Assembly (NCBI RefSeq): GCF_001547895.1 | Contig: NZ_AP014627.1 | Coordinates: forward strand, 5,397,501-5,461,500 | Length of the DNA: 64,000 nt | DNA from: Pseudomonas sp. Os17 | GTDB taxonomy: Bacteria > Pseudomonadota > Gammaproteobacteria > Pseudomonadales > Pseudomonadaceae | Direction: 5' to 3' | Shown here: positions 10,190-19,973 of the stretch, one piece after another | How the letters are laid out: each line of letters begins with the position of its first letter | Position numbering within the stretch: position 1 is the first letter of the stretch | Translations under genes and position numbers: made by a program | The notes under the pieces: generated by a model | Database searches by the model: none | Told to the model about the DNA's origin: nothing | What the model saw: the letters and a program-made list of their open reading frames with translations, nothing else

Positions 10190-10224
10190 GGCTGACCGGT
10201 GATTTTTTTTGCGGTGCTTGCACC

Positions 10225-10254
10225 AAAACGAACACGGCACCCGAAGGTGCCGTG
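10225..10254 (-). terminator. fxsA terminator
   Basis: Perfect 9-bp stem (CACGGCACC with GGTGCCGTG) around a TTCG tetraloop, followed on the minus strand by TTCGTTTTGG. It lies directly after the fxsA stop. Confidence 0.75.
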
Positions 10255-10270
10255 CAGTGGAGCCGCCAAG

Positions 10271-10747
10271 TTACGAGTCGCGATGCTCGAACTCGCCCTC
10301 GATGACATTGGGCTCGCGGCCCAATGGCTGTTGCGGCGCAGGGCCGCCGCGGGCCGCGCGCATGTCATCGGCAAAAGCGCGTTGACGCAGGGCCTGCTCC
10401 TCGGCGCGCTGGCGCATCTTGTTGGCCAGCAGGCGACGGCTGATCGGCAGCAGCATCAACAGGCCGAATACATCACTGATGAAACCGGGCAGGATCAGCA
10501 GGCCGCCGCCCAGGGCCAGCATCAGCCCCTCGAGCATCTGCTGGGCCGGCAGTTCGCCGCGATTGAGACTCTCACGGGCACGCAGTGCCGTGGCCAGACC
10601 GGCCACGCGCAACACCAGCACACCGAGCATCGAACCGAGAATGATCAGCAGCAGGGCCGGGAAAAACCCGATGGCCGCGCTGACCTTGACGAAGACGAAC
10701 AGCTCCAGCACCGGGAACAGTAAAAAGAGCAACAGGTAAGGGCGCAT
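10271..10747 (-). CDS. fxsA: FxsA family membrane protein
   Basis: This 158-residue protein starts at MRPYLLLF (ATG 10747) with AGAGGAAA upstream; the open frame to 10804 is an extension without a ribosome site. Three or four hydrophobic segments fill residues 1-110 (ILGSMLGVLVLRVAGL, GGGLLILPGFISDVFGLLMLLP), followed by a charged cytoplasmic tail. FxsA overproduction affects exclusion of phage T7 by F-plasmid PifA in E. coli; its normal role is unknown. It sits upstream of groES in the same direction, as in other pseudomonads, but has its own terminator. Confidence 0.88.
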   Translation of the reverse strand: MRPYLLLFLLFPVLELFVFVKVSAAIGFFPALLLIILGSMLGVLVLRVAGLATALRARESLNRGELPAQQMLEGLMLALGGGLLILPGFISDVFGLLMLLPISRRLLANKMRQRAEEQALRQRAFADDMRAARGGPAPQQPLGREPNVIEGEFEHRDS

Positions 10748-10813
10748 CAAATGGTTTCCTCTGCGGAAGAATGCCTTCCAGTAGACCGTAAATGACGTCG
10801 CCAATTCGTGAAT

Positions 10814-11545
10814 TCAAGCGCCAACGGCTGGATTTTTCGGCCATTGATCGGCGTGAGCCAGGAAAACCAGGGCTTCGCGTACTTGTGTCGGCGTGTTGCA
10901 AGGCGCCTGGAACGGCAGCCAGTAAAGGGCCTGGCCAATGCGCAGGTGCATGCCTTCGGCATCGATCCCGACCAGTTGCGCCGGCTCGCTGTCGGGCAGC
11001 CCGGTCAGCTCGACGTAATGGGCGATGGCCTTGGCATGATCGCTGTTCATGTGATCCACCATGCTCGACTCGGCCTTGCCGGCGAACGGGTTGGCCAGGG
11101 TCACCTGATCGATCCAGTGGATCGCCCCAAAGCCGCCGATGTAACGATGACGCACCGGCTTGAGTACCCAGAAATCGAAATCGTGGGCCTTGTGGTAGTT
11201 CTGCGATTCGGGGAAGTAGCGGTAGTAGCGCTCGGCCGCGGCAGCGATTGCCTGTTCATCCTCGAGTTTTTCGGCCTCGGCCAGATAGGTCAGGCGTCCG
11301 ACCGCCTGCACGTCGTCGGCATCGCGCTCGCCCACCAGCAGCGAACACTTGGAGTCCTTCTGCAGGTTGTGCGTGTGTTGGGCAATGCGACTGATCAGAA
11401 TCAGTGGCCGTCCCTCGGCGTCCAGGCAGTACGGCACCACGGAGCCAAAGGGAAAGCCGGGCATGGCCTTGGAGTGAGTCGACAGCACCCCGCGATACTC
11501 CTTGAGCAGCAGTTCTCGTGCATTTTTCGCAGCTTCAACGCTCAC
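10814..11545 (-). CDS. HugZ-like haem-utilisation / PNPOx-fold protein
   Basis: This protein is 243 residues from the GTG at 11545, which has AGGAG seven bases upstream. The ATG at 11560 would put that ribosome site inside the gene. Residues about 5-150 form a split-barrel, pyridoxamine-phosphate-oxidase-like domain (STHSKAMPGFPFGSVVPYCLD). Residues about 160-240 form a DUF2470 domain with VDHMNSDHAKAI. HugZ proteins with this arrangement bind or degrade haem in the cytosol; haem function here is inference from the family. No haem uptake genes are next to it. The gene is divergent from the SDR gene. Confidence 0.8.
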   Translation of the reverse strand: MSVEAAKNARELLLKEYRGVLSTHSKAMPGFPFGSVVPYCLDAEGRPLILISRIAQHTHNLQKDSKCSLLVGERDADDVQAVGRLTYLAEAEKLEDEQAIAAAAERYYRYFPESQNYHKAHDFDFWVLKPVRHRYIGGFGAIHWIDQVTLANPFAGKAESSMVDHMNSDHAKAIAHYVELTGLPDSEPAQLVGIDAEGMHLRIGQALYWLPFQAPCNTPTQVREALVFLAHADQWPKNPAVGA

Positions 11546-11705
11546 TTTGTGACTCCTCATGTAAAATCCGTCGAAAACGGACGGGCGCCTGGAGCATTGT
11601 TCCAGCTACGCCGACAGGGCAATTCTCATCTGCAGCCAGGCCAGATCCGGCAGTCAGCCGAGGTTCCCCTACCAAGGACAACCCCTCAAGACCTGCTAGC
11701 GGGAC

Positions 11706-12470
11706 ATGCGAATGCAACTCACTGACAAAGTAATCATGATCACCGGCGGTTGCCAAGGCCTGGGCCGCTCCATGGCCGAGTATTTCGCGGCCAAGGGCGC
11801 GCGGCTGGCCCTGGTCGATCTCAACCAGGAAAAACTCGATCAGGCGGTCGCCGCCTGCCAGGCCCTGGGCGTCGAGGCCCGTGCCTATCTGTGCAATGTC
11901 GCCAATGAAGAACAGGTGAGCCACACGGTGGCCCAGGTGGCCGAGGACTTCGGCGCCATCCACGGCCTGATCAACAATGCCGGGATCCTGCGCGACGGCC
12001 TGCTGGTCAAGGTCAAGGACGGTGAAATGACCAAGATGAGCCTGGCCCAGTGGCAAGCGGTGATCGACGTCAACCTGACCGGGGTATTCCTCTGCACCCG
12101 TGAAGTGGCGGCAAAAATGATCGAGCTGAACAACAGCGGCACGATCATCAACATCTCCTCGATCTCCCGCGCCGGCAATATTGGCCAGACCAACTATTCC
12201 GCGGCCAAGGCCGGGGTCGCGGCGGCCACCGTGACCTGGGCCAAGGAACTGGCGCGCTATGGCATCCGCGTGGCCGGTATTGCCCCGGGCTTTATCGAAA
12301 CCGAGATGACCTTGGGCATGAAGCCTGAAGCCCTGGAGAAGATGACCTCGGGGATTCCCCTCAAGCGCATGGGCAAGCCGGAAGAGATCGCCCACTCGGC
12401 GGCGTACATCTTCGAGAACGACTATTACACCGGACGCATCCTGGAGTTGGATGGCGGCCTGCGGGTCTGA
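11706..12470 (+). CDS. SDR family oxidoreductase, FabG-like
   Basis: This 254-residue classical short-chain dehydrogenase has the NAD(P)-binding TGGCQGLG at 12-19, NNAG in the third strand, catalytic Ser (ISSISR), YSAAK and the C-terminal GGLRV. It would reduce a ketone or 3-oxoacyl thioester, or run the reverse; the substrate cannot be read from sequence. Both ATGs at 11706 and 11712 are possible starts and the ribosome site is weak. It stands alone, followed by a REP doublet. The same SDR sits near groESL in other pseudomonads. Confidence 0.85.
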   Translation: MRMQLTDKVIMITGGCQGLGRSMAEYFAAKGARLALVDLNQEKLDQAVAACQALGVEARAYLCNVANEEQVSHTVAQVAEDFGAIHGLINNAGILRDGLLVKVKDGEMTKMSLAQWQAVIDVNLTGVFLCTREVAAKMIELNNSGTIINISSISRAGNIGQTNYSAAKAGVAAATVTWAKELARYGIRVAGIAPGFIETEMTLGMKPEALEKMTSGIPLKRMGKPEEIAHSAAYIFENDYYTGRILELDGGLRV

Positions 12471-12487
12471 TCCTGTCATCGCAACGT

Positions 12488-12549
12488 TAGGAGCCGGCTT
12501 GCCGGCCAAGGCGATCTTGCCAGCGCCTGCGCCGGCAAGCCGGCTCCTG
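12488..12549. repeat. REP doublet
   Basis: Two inverted REP cores (TAGGAGCCGGCTTGCCGGC and its complement) are separated by about 24 bases between the SDR and apbC genes, which converge here. Confidence 0.8.
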
Positions 12550-12571
12550 CCTGATCCACCCGCCTGGGGTT

Positions 12572-13666
12572 TCAGTCGTCGCTGATGGTGATGTTGGGCA
12601 TCGCCGGCGCCGCGGCTTCCTGCAATACGATGCGCGCCCCCACATGCCGCGCCAGTTCCTGATAGACCATGGCGATCTGGCTTTCCGGCTCGGCGATCAC
12701 CGTCGGCTTGCCGCCGTCGGCCTGCTCACGGATCAGCATCGACAGCGGCAGCGAGGCCAGCAGTTCGACGCCGTACTGGCTGGCCAGTTTCTCACCGCCG
12801 CCCTCACCGAACAGATGCTCGGCATGACCGCAGTTGGAGCAGATGTGCACCGCCATGTTCTCCACCACCCCCAGCACCGGGATGTTGACCTTGCGGAACA
12901 TCTCCACGCCCTTGCGTGCATCCAGCAGGGCCAGGTCCTGAGGCGTGGTGACGATCACCGCCCCGGCCACCGGGACTTTCTGCGCCAGGGTCAGCTGGAT
13001 GTCGCCGGTGCCTGGCGGCATGTCGATCACCAGGTAGTCGAGGTTGCCCCAGTCGGTCTGGGTCACCAGTTGCAGCAAGGCGCCCGAAACCATTGGCCCG
13101 CGCCAGACCATGGGCGTGTTGTCGTCAGTGAGGAAGGCCATGGACATGACTTCGACCCCGTGGGACTCAATGGGCACGAACCACTTCTGGTCCTTGATCT
13201 TTGGCCGGGTGCCTTCGGCGATGCCGAACATGATGCCCTGGCTCGGACCATAGATATCGGCATCGAGAATCCCCACCTTGGCGCCTTCGCGGGCCAGGGC
13301 CAGGGCCAGGTTGGCGGCGGTGGTGGACTTGCCCACACCGCCCTTGCCGGACGCCACCGCCACCACGTTCTTGACGTTGGCCAGGCCCGGGATCTGCGCC
13401 TGGGCCTTGTGCGCGGCGATCACGCTGGTGATCTCGACCTTGGCCGAACCGACGCCGTCCAGGCCTTCGATGGCCAATTGCAGCATCTGCGCCCAGCCGC
13501 TCTTGAACAGACCGGCGGCATAACCCAACTCCATGCGGACCGTGACCCGGTCGCCCTGGACGTCGATGTCCCGCACACAGCCGGCGCTGACCGGGTCCTG
13601 GTTCAGGTAAGGGTCGGTGTACTGGCGAAGGACGGCTTCCACCGCTGCGCGATTGACGGCGCTCAT
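12572..13666 (-). CDS. apbC: Iron-sulfur cluster carrier ApbC/Mrp
   Basis: This 364-residue protein has an N-terminal MIP18/DUF59 domain at about 1-85 and a ParA/MinD-type ATPase with deviant Walker A GKGGVGKST at 107-115. The family CxxC (CSNCGH, about residue 276) binds a transferable 4Fe-4S cluster. It works in the cytosol as a dimeric cluster carrier. The start at 13666 has GGAG six bases upstream; the frame to 13684 adds residues with no ribosome site. It is divergent from metG, the usual neighbour in gamma-proteobacteria. Confidence 0.95.
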   Translation of the reverse strand: MSAVNRAAVEAVLRQYTDPYLNQDPVSAGCVRDIDVQGDRVTVRMELGYAAGLFKSGWAQMLQLAIEGLDGVGSAKVEITSVIAAHKAQAQIPGLANVKNVVAVASGKGGVGKSTTAANLALALAREGAKVGILDADIYGPSQGIMFGIAEGTRPKIKDQKWFVPIESHGVEVMSMAFLTDDNTPMVWRGPMVSGALLQLVTQTDWGNLDYLVIDMPPGTGDIQLTLAQKVPVAGAVIVTTPQDLALLDARKGVEMFRKVNIPVLGVVENMAVHICSNCGHAEHLFGEGGGEKLASQYGVELLASLPLSMLIREQADGGKPTVIAEPESQIAMVYQELARHVGARIVLQEAAAPAMPNITISDD

Positions 13667-13828
13667 GGGCAACTCCGATAACAAGACTGGAAAATCAGCC
13701 GGCTATCCTACGCCGCCGACTCCTTCGTGGCGAGGGAGCCCGCTGCGTACAATCTGTCCGGAAGGGTGAAAAATCCGCGCCGGCGCTTTATAGTGGCCGA
13801 CCTCCGTTTCATCAAGTAGCCGAGCCCC

Positions 13829-15880
13829 ATGTCCGAGCCACGCAAGATCCTCGTCACCAGCGCCCTGCCCTATGCCAATGGTTCCATCCACCTTGGCCAC
13901 ATGCTTGAGTACATCCAGACCGACATGTGGGTGCGCTTCCAGAAGCATCGCGGCAACCAATGCATCTATGTCTGCGCGGACGACGCACACGGCTCGGCCA
14001 TCATGTTGCGCGCGGAAAAGGAAGGCATCACCCCGGAACAACTGATCGCCAACGTCCAGGCCGAACACAGCGCCGACTTTGCCGACTTCCTGGTGGACTT
14101 CGACAACTTCCACTCGACCCACGCCGAGGAAAACCGCGAGCTGTCGAGCCAGATCTACCTCAAGCTGCGCGACGCCGGGCACATCGCCACGCGCTCCATC
14201 ACCCAGTATTTCGACCCGGAAAAGAAAATGTTCCTGGCCGACCGCTTCATCAAGGGCACCTGCCCGAAATGCGGCACTGAGGACCAGTACGGCGACAACT
14301 GCGAAAAATGCGGCGCCACCTATGCCCCCACCGACCTGAAGGATCCGAAGTCGGCGATCTCCGGCGCCACTCCGGTGCTCAAGGATTCCCAGCACTTCTT
14401 CTTCAAGCTGCCGGACTTCCAGCAGATGCTGCAAAGCTGGACCCGCAGCGGCACCCTGCAGGACGCCGTGGCCAACAAGATCGCCGAGTGGCTGGATGCC
14501 GGCCTGCAGCAGTGGGACATTTCCCGCGACGCGCCGTACTTCGGCTTCGAGATCCCCGACGAGCCGGGCAAATACTTCTACGTGTGGCTGGACGCACCAA
14601 TCGGCTACATGGCCAGCTTCAAGAACCTCTGCAACCGTCGTCCGGAGCTGGATTTCGACGCGTTCTGGGGCAAGGATTCCACCGCCGAGCTGTACCACTT
14701 CATCGGCAAGGACATCGTCAACTTCCATGCCCTGTTCTGGCCCGCCATGCTTGAAGGCGCCGGCTACCGCAAGCCGAGTGGCATCAACGTCCACGGCTAC
14801 CTGACGGTCAATGGCCAGAAGATGTCCAAGTCCCGCGGCACCTTCATCAAGGCCCGCACCTACCTGGAGCACCTGTCGCCGGAATACCTGCGCTACTACT
14901 ACGCCTCCAAGCTGGGCCGTGGCGTCGACGACCTGGACCTGAACCTCGAAGACTTCGTGCAGAAGGTCAACTCCGACCTGGTGGGCAAGGTGGTCAACAT
15001 CGCCAGCCGTTGCGCCGGTTTCATCCACAAAGGCAATGCCGGGGTGATGGTCGACAGCAATGCCGCCCCCGAGCTGACCGAGGCCTTCCTGGCCGCCGCA
15101 CCAAGCATCGCCGACGCCTATGAAGCCCGCGACTTTGCCCGCGCCATGCGCGAAATCATGGCCCTGGCCGACCGCGCCAACGCCTGGATCGCCGACAAGG
15201 CCCCATGGTCGCTGAACAAGCAGGAAGGCAAGCAGGCCGAGGTGCAGGCCATCTGCGCCACCGGCATCAACCTGTTCCGCCAGTTGGTGATCTTCCTCAA
15301 GCCGGTGCTGCCGCTGCTGGCCGCCGATGCCGAGGCGTTCCTCAACGTGGCGCCGCTGACCTGGAACGACCACCAGCACCTGCTGGCCAACCATCAGCTC
15401 AACGAATTCAAGCCGCTGATGACGCGGATCGACCCGGTAAAAGTACAAGCCATGACCGACGCCTCGAAAGAAGACCTGACCGCCAGCCAGACCGACACCG
15501 GTGCCGCAGCACCTGCAGGCAACGGCGAACTGGCCAAGGATCCGCTGTCGCCGGAAATCGACTTCGACACCTTCGCCGCCGTCGACCTGCGTGTCGCCCT
15601 GATCGTCAAGGCCGAAGCCGTGGAAGGTGCCGACAAGCTGCTGCGCCTGACCCTGGATATCGGTGATGAGCAACGCAACGTGTTCTCCGGAATCAAGAGC
15701 GCCTACCCGGACCCGTCCAAGCTGGATGGTCGCCTGACCATGATGATCGCCAACCTCAAGCCGCGGAAAATGAAGTTCGGCATTTCCGAGGGCATGGTGA
15801 TGGCTGCCGGCCCTGGCGGCGAAGAGATCTACCTGCTGAGCCCGGACAGCGGCGCCAAGCCTGGCCAGCGGATCAAGTAA
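13829..15880 (+). CDS. metG: Methionyl-tRNA synthetase
   Basis: This 683-residue class I synthetase charges initiator and elongator tRNA-Met. It shows HLGH at 21-24 (HIGH motif), a zinc knuckle with two CxxC pairs ([18 protein letters not shown]), KMSKS at 331-335, an alpha-helical anticodon domain, and a C-terminal EMAP-II/Trbp111 tRNA-binding domain (about 575-683, [20 protein letters not shown]) that makes it dimeric. Length and start [18 protein letters not shown] agree with the family. A hairpin follows the stop. Confidence 0.98.
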   Translation: MSEPRKILVTSALPYANGSIHLGHMLEYIQTDMWVRFQKHRGNQCIYVCADDAHGSAIMLRAEKEGITPEQLIANVQAEHSADFADFLVDFDNFHSTHAEENRELSSQIYLKLRDAGHIATRSITQYFDPEKKMFLADRFIKGTCPKCGTEDQYGDNCEKCGATYAPTDLKDPKSAISGATPVLKDSQHFFFKLPDFQQMLQSWTRSGTLQDAVANKIAEWLDAGLQQWDISRDAPYFGFEIPDEPGKYFYVWLDAPIGYMASFKNLCNRRPELDFDAFWGKDSTAELYHFIGKDIVNFHALFWPAMLEGAGYRKPSGINVHGYLTVNGQKMSKSRGTFIKARTYLEHLSPEYLRYYYASKLGRGVDDLDLNLEDFVQKVNSDLVGKVVNIASRCAGFIHKGNAGVMVDSNAAPELTEAFLAAAPSIADAYEARDFARAMREIMALADRANAWIADKAPWSLNKQEGKQAEVQAICATGINLFRQLVIFLKPVLPLLAADAEAFLNVAPLTWNDHQHLLANHQLNEFKPLMTRIDPVKVQAMTDASKEDLTASQTDTGAAAPAGNGELAKDPLSPEIDFDTFAAVDLRVALIVKAEAVEGADKLLRLTLDIGDEQRNVFSGIKSAYPDPSKLDGRLTMMIANLKPRKMKFGISEGMVMAAGPGGEEIYLLSPDSGAKPGQRIK

Positions 15881-15900
15881 GCCTCCACGCAGCCCCCCAT

Positions 15901-15937
15901 CCCCCCGTCGCGCCCAGGCGCAACGGGGGGATTTGCA
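15901..15937 (+). terminator. metG terminator
   Basis: A G/C-rich stem (CCCCCCGT-GCGC paired with GCGC-ACGGGGGG) with a short loop is followed by ATTTGCATAT. The T-run is weak. Confidence 0.6.
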
Positions 15938-16009
15938 TATCTGGCGACCCTGCGTGCGCGCAGAGTTTGCCTACTCTTGAGGGATAGCCTGCCCGCACCG
16001 GCCGCCACC

Positions 16010-16588
16010 ATGACCCAGTTCCTGCTCGCCCTTTTCAGCACCGTCCTGATCAACAACTTCGTGTTGCAATGGCCGCTGGGCGTCGATCCGCTGTTGCAGG
16101 CCGACGGTAGCAACCGGCAACGGGTTCATGCCCTGGGGCTGGCGACCACGGTGTTGATGCTGCTCAGCAGCGTGCTGGGGCATATCCTTTACCGTGGGCT
16201 GTTGCAGCCCTGGGGGCTGGCGGCGCTGCAATTGTTCATCTGGCTGCCATTGAGCCTGTTGCTGATCAAACCGCTGCTGAAGCTGCTGTCCCGGGCCCTG
16301 CCGCGCTTGCCGTTCGAAGGCCTCTGGCCCTTGCTTCTGGGCAATGCCGGCATGCTCGGCCTGCTGCTGATCGGCACCCGGGACGATCTGGACCTGGCCA
16401 CCCTCAGTGCCATGAGCCTGGGCGCCGGACTGGGTTTCTGGCTGGTGCTGAGTCTGTTCAGCGACTTGCGCCAGCGTATTTCCACCAACGATATTCCCCT
16501 GCCCTGGCGCGGCTTGCCGATCGACCTGATCAGCGCCGGTCTCATGGCGGTGGCGTTTTTCGGCTTCAACGGACTGATCAAAACATGA
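16010..16588 (+). CDS. rnfA: Rnf complex integral membrane subunit RnfA/RsxA
   Basis: This 192-residue protein has six predicted membrane segments. It starts [20 protein letters not shown] at 16010; the conserved RnfA NNFVL motif is at residues 15-19. In Rnf/Nqr complexes RnfA and RnfE pair around an intramembrane iron-sulfur centre. Compared with canonical RnfA, the usual cysteine in the NNFVLxxxxGxCP region is absent: here it reads [13 protein letters not shown]. The cluster may therefore be changed, which fits an aberrant Rnf (see RnfB and the missing RnfC). First gene of rnfABDGE-nth; its stop overlaps rnfB as ATGA. Confidence 0.85.
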   Translation: MTQFLLALFSTVLINNFVLQWPLGVDPLLQADGSNRQRVHALGLATTVLMLLSSVLGHILYRGLLQPWGLAALQLFIWLPLSLLLIKPLLKLLSRALPRLPFEGLWPLLLGNAGMLGLLLIGTRDDLDLATLSAMSLGAGLGFWLVLSLFSDLRQRISTNDIPLPWRGLPIDLISAGLMAVAFFGFNGLIKT

Positions 16589-17790
16589 GTCTGATTCAAC
16601 GCATCGATGCCCTGCTGCCCCAGACCCAATGCGGCAAGTGCGGCCATCCCGGATGCAAGCCCTACGCCCAGGGCATCGCCAACGGCGAGGCCATCAACAA
16701 GTGCCCGCCCGGAGGCCAGGAAACCATTGCCGGCCTGGCGCAACTGTTGCAGTTACCGGTACTGGAACTGGACCGCAGCCGCGGCGAAGCGCCGGCACAG
16801 ATCGCCCATATCCGCGAGGCGGAGTGCATTGGCTGTACCAAGTGCATCCAGGCCTGCCCGGTGGACGCCATCGTCGGCGCGGCCAAATGGATGCACAGCG
16901 TGCTGATCGACGAATGCACCGGTTGCGACCTGTGCGTGGCGCCTTGTCCGGTGGACTGCATCGATATGCTGCCGCTCCCGGAGGCCAAGGTGGTGCCGAT
17001 TGTTGGCGGCCTGGCCACCAGCCCCGAGCAACTGCAGGCCCGCAACAGCAAGCGCGAACAGGCGCGACGGCGCTTCGAACAACGCAACGAGCGCTTGCAA
17101 CGGGAAGAAGCCCGGCGCCTGGCCGAGCGTCAGGCTCGCGCGCAGAAAGCCGCGCAGGCTGCCGACGACAGCCAGAATCCGCTGCAGGCTGCCATCGAAC
17201 GGGTCCGCGCGCAGAAAGCCGCTGCCGACGACGCGGCGCTGAAAAAAGCCAAGATCGAGCTGGCCATGAGCCGGGCTCAATTGCACAAATCCCTCAAGGC
17301 CTTCGGCCACCCACCGACCTTCGAGCAGCAGGCACAGCTCATCGTGCTGCAGCGTCAGTTCGAAGCCGCCGAGCAGGCCCTGGCTCAGCTGGAGTCGGCG
17401 GCGCCAGCTGCGGCGGCCCCCGTGGCCAAGGACGCCGAACTCAAGCGGGCAAAGATCCAGCTGGCCACCCGCCGCGCCGAACTGAAAAAGGCCCAGGCAG
17501 CGCAAGCCTCCGACGCCGAGCTACACGCCTTGAGCGCCGCCCTGGCGGCCGCCGAACAGGCGCTGCACGCCGCCGAGGACGCCAGCGGCAAACCGGCCCC
17601 GGTACTGATGCGTAGCGAAAAGCGCCCGATCGATCCGCAACTGCGGCAACTGAAAACCGAACTGGCCTACGCCCGCGCCGAACTGAACAAGCTGCAGCGC
17701 CAGCCTGACACTCATGCCGAGCAACTGGCCCAGGCTCAAGCGCGCTTGCACGAGGCCGAACGCCAGGTGAAGGCCCATGCTGACTGCTGA
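16585..17790 (+). CDS. rnfB: RnfB/RsxB ferredoxin subunit with long RnfC-like tail
   Basis: This protein has 401 residues, about twice the usual RnfB length. Residues 1-45 hold the 4Fe-4S domain with C16, C19, C24 and C40. Residues 75-125 hold a two-cluster ferredoxin (C81, C84, C87, C91 and C111, C114, C117, C121). The N-terminal membrane anchor of typical RnfB is missing. From about 150 the protein turns into a charged, alanine-rich coiled coil with three imperfect ~50-residue repeats (from about 216, 283 and 350; pattern LKxxKxxLAxxRAxLxK). Such repeats resemble the C-terminal tail of RnfC in enterobacteria and P. aeruginosa. No rnfC follows; rnfD overlaps the stop. A fusion left by deletion of the rnfC core is an inference. 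Confidence 0.85.
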   Translation: MSLIQRIDALLPQTQCGKCGHPGCKPYAQGIANGEAINKCPPGGQETIAGLAQLLQLPVLELDRSRGEAPAQIAHIREAECIGCTKCIQACPVDAIVGAAKWMHSVLIDECTGCDLCVAPCPVDCIDMLPLPEAKVVPIVGGLATSPEQLQARNSKREQARRRFEQRNERLQREEARRLAERQARAQKAAQAADDSQNPLQAAIERVRAQKAAADDAALKKAKIELAMSRAQLHKSLKAFGHPPTFEQQAQLIVLQRQFEAAEQALAQLESAAPAAAAPVAKDAELKRAKIQLATRRAELKKAQAAQASDAELHALSAALAAAEQALHAAEDASGKPAPVLMRSEKRPIDPQLRQLKTELAYARAELNKLQRQPDTHAEQLAQAQARLHEAERQVKAHADC

Positions 17791-18763
17791 CGGCGTCGAC
17801 CAGCGCCTGCGCCAGGCCATGCAGCGCGTGCTGCTGGCCACGCTGCCCGGGCTGCTGGTGTTGCTGTGGTGGTTCGGCTGGGGCGTACTGCTCAACCTGT
17901 TGCTGGCGATAGGCGGCTCCCTGGCCATGGAAGCCCTGGCGCTGTTGCTGAGAAAGCGTGCGCTGCCAACCGGCCTTGGCGACGGCAGCGCCCTGGTCAG
18001 CGCCACCTTGCTGGCCCTGGCGTTGCCACCTTACTGCCCCTGGTGGCTGCCGCTCAGCGCCGCGGCGGCAGCCATTGCCCTGGGCAAGCAGGTGTACGGT
18101 GGAGTCGGCCAGAACCCGTTCAATCCGGCGATGCTCGGATACGCCCTGGCCTTATTGTGCTTTCCCCAATCGATGACCCATTGGCCCGCGCCGCACGCCA
18201 TGGACCTGGGCGCGGGGCTGCAACACGTCTTCGGCCTCTCTAACGGCCTGCAAGCGGATGCCTGGGCCCAGGCCACGGCGCTGGACAGTCTGCGCATCAA
18301 CAAGAGCCTGACCCTCGACGAACTCTTTGCCAGCAACCCGGCCTTCGGCCATTTCGGCGGTCGGGCCGCGCAATGGATCAACCTGGGATTTCTTGCCGGA
18401 GGCCTGTTTCTGCTGCAGCAGCGGGTCATCGGCTGGCAGGCGCCGGTGGGCATGCTGGGCAGCCTCCTGGTCATCAGCCTGGTGTGCTGGAACGGCACGG
18501 GCTCGGACTCCCACGGTTCACCGCTGTTTCATCTGCTCAGCGGCGCCAGCATGCTCGGCGCGTTCTTTATCGTCACCGAGCCGGTATCGGGACCCAAGAC
18601 GGAAAAAGCCAGGTTGCTGTTTGGTGTCGGTGTCGGCCTGCTGACCTACCTGATCCGGACGTGGGGCGGCTACCCCGACGGCGTCGCCTTCGCCGTGCTG
18701 CTGATGAACCTGGCGGTGCCGGGACTGGAACGCCTGTGCGCGGCAAAACGGGAGAACGCTTGA
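17777..18763 (+). CDS. rnfD: Rnf complex subunit RnfD/RsxD
   Basis: This 328-residue polytopic membrane protein of the NqrB/RnfD family starts at an ATG overlapping rnfB by 14 bases. The [13 protein letters not shown] motif and the C-terminal [15 protein letters not shown] motif are conserved. The Thr that carries covalent FMN appears to be T167 in AQATALD, by alignment from memory with E. coli SQATPLD (T187). In the complex RnfD takes part in electron transfer across the membrane with RnfG. In typical operons rnfC lies between rnfB and rnfD; here there is no room for it. Confidence 0.93.
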   Translation: MLTADGVDQRLRQAMQRVLLATLPGLLVLLWWFGWGVLLNLLLAIGGSLAMEALALLLRKRALPTGLGDGSALVSATLLALALPPYCPWWLPLSAAAAAIALGKQVYGGVGQNPFNPAMLGYALALLCFPQSMTHWPAPHAMDLGAGLQHVFGLSNGLQADAWAQATALDSLRINKSLTLDELFASNPAFGHFGGRAAQWINLGFLAGGLFLLQQRVIGWQAPVGMLGSLLVISLVCWNGTGSDSHGSPLFHLLSGASMLGAFFIVTEPVSGPKTEKARLLFGVGVGLLTYLIRTWGGYPDGVAFAVLLMNLAVPGLERLCAAKRENA

Positions 18764-18765
18764 GC

Positions 18766-19377
18766 ATGAAAAAATCCAGCGCTCTGCTCCTGCTGGCCCT
18801 GCTCGGTTTGCTGGGCGTGGCGGCGACCTTGTGGCTGCACTCGGTTGCGGCGCCGCGTATCGCCGCCGAACAACGGGCACTGCAGGCGCGCAAGTTGCTC
18901 GACCTGCTGCCTGTTGCCAGCTACGACAACCAGCCCCTGGAGCAGCCACTGCCTCTAAGGGATGTGCAACTGGACAACAGCCGCTTGCTGCAGGGCTACC
19001 TGGCCACCCGCCAGGGTCAGCCCAGCGCCGTGCTGTTGCGCAGCCAGGTCAGCGGTTATGCCGGCCCCATCGAGCTGTTGATCGCCATCGACAGCCAGGG
19101 CCGGCTGCTGGGCAGCAAGACCCTCCGACAAGATGAAACTCCCGGCCTGGGCGCCAGGATCGCTGATCAGCCCAACCCCTGGTTGCAAGGCTTTGCCGGC
19201 AAGTCTCGCAGTGATCCGGGCGATGCCGCCTGGGCGCTGAAGAAGGACAGCGGCCAGTTCGATCAGATTGCCGGCGCCACCATCACCTCCCGCGCTGTCA
19301 TCAGTGCCCTGCACGATGCCTTGCGCTACTTCGACGAACATCGCCAGCAACTGCTCACGGGGGCCGCCCATGAGTAA
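18766..19377 (+). CDS. rnfG: Rnf complex flavoprotein subunit RnfG/RsxG
   Basis: This 203-residue protein starts at the ATG two bases after the rnfD stop. One N-terminal membrane anchor at about 5-24 is followed by a periplasmic FMN-binding domain. The flavinylation motif AGATITS carries T172, the expected covalent FMN site. The ETPGLGARI stretch is typical of RnfG/NqrC. It overlaps rnfE by eight bases. Flavin attachment would need ApbE, which is not in this window. Confidence 0.93.
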   Translation: MKKSSALLLLALLGLLGVAATLWLHSVAAPRIAAEQRALQARKLLDLLPVASYDNQPLEQPLPLRDVQLDNSRLLQGYLATRQGQPSAVLLRSQVSGYAGPIELLIAIDSQGRLLGSKTLRQDETPGLGARIADQPNPWLQGFAGKSRSDPGDAAWALKKDSGQFDQIAGATITSRAVISALHDALRYFDEHRQQLLTGAAHE

Positions 19378-19966
19378 GCCGCTGACATTGCCGGGCCTGC
19401 TGATGCTGACGCCGCTGATCGGTGCCACCGACTCCTGGGTCAAGGCCCTGGGCCTGGCCCTGGCATCCGGGCTGCTGCTCAGCTTGTTTGGGGCCGCCAT
19501 GGGCCTGTTGCGAGCAGCGCTGCAACGCCAGCAGCAGTGGCTCGCCAGCCTGCTGCTCGGAGCGTCCCTCGGCAGTTGCCTGTGGCTGGCGCTGCAGGCA
19601 TTGAGTTACGAACTGCACCAGCAGTTGAGCCTGTACCTGGGCCTGCTGCCCCTGCAATGCGTGATACTGGAACAGGCGGGCTTCTTCCAGCACCGCGAGC
19701 GACTGCACCTGGCCGCTGGCTACTGTGGCGCACTGGTGCTGCTGGGCGCACTGCGCGAACTGCTGGGCACCGGCGCCTTGGGCAGCCATCTGGGCTGGCT
19801 TGTCGGCCAGAGCGGTGACAGCACCGGCTGGGTGCTGCTACCCCAGGGCGGCTTGCGCCTGCTGACTCTGGCCCCCGGGGGCTTTATCCTGCTGGGCCTG
19901 TTGCTGGCGGCAAAGCGGGCCTGGACCGCCTCATCGCCCTTCAACCGACAGTCTTCGAGGAAATGA
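19370..19966 (+). CDS. rnfE: Rnf complex integral membrane subunit RnfE/RsxE
   Basis: This 198-residue protein starts at the ATG inside the end of rnfG (19370); the longer frame from 19268 lies wholly over rnfG. Five or six hydrophobic segments are visible. RnfE is the partner of RnfA in the membrane core. As in the RnfA of this operon, the usual cysteine-containing motif of the family (NCAxLG region) is not recognisable: the region reads TPLIGATDSWVKALG. The sequence is clearly divergent but keeps length, topology and operon position. Confidence 0.82.
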   Translation: MSKPLTLPGLLMLTPLIGATDSWVKALGLALASGLLLSLFGAAMGLLRAALQRQQQWLASLLLGASLGSCLWLALQALSYELHQQLSLYLGLLPLQCVILEQAGFFQHRERLHLAAGYCGALVLLGALRELLGTGALGSHLGWLVGQSGDSTGWVLLPQGGLRLLTLAPGGFILLGLLLAAKRAWTASSPFNRQSSRK

Positions 19967-19973
19967 ACCACCC

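Noticed and set aside
13703..15673. 656-codon minus-strand frame over metG
   Set aside because: Antisense shadow of metG, rich in His/Gly/Val/Gln as expected from reversed GC-rich codons.
18539..18550. Ser in SGAS of RnfD read as loss of the flavin-attachment Thr
   Set aside because: The flavin Thr of RnfD is in the earlier AQATALD segment (T167, matching SQATPLD of E. coli); SGA(T/S)MLGAFF is a different conserved membrane motif.
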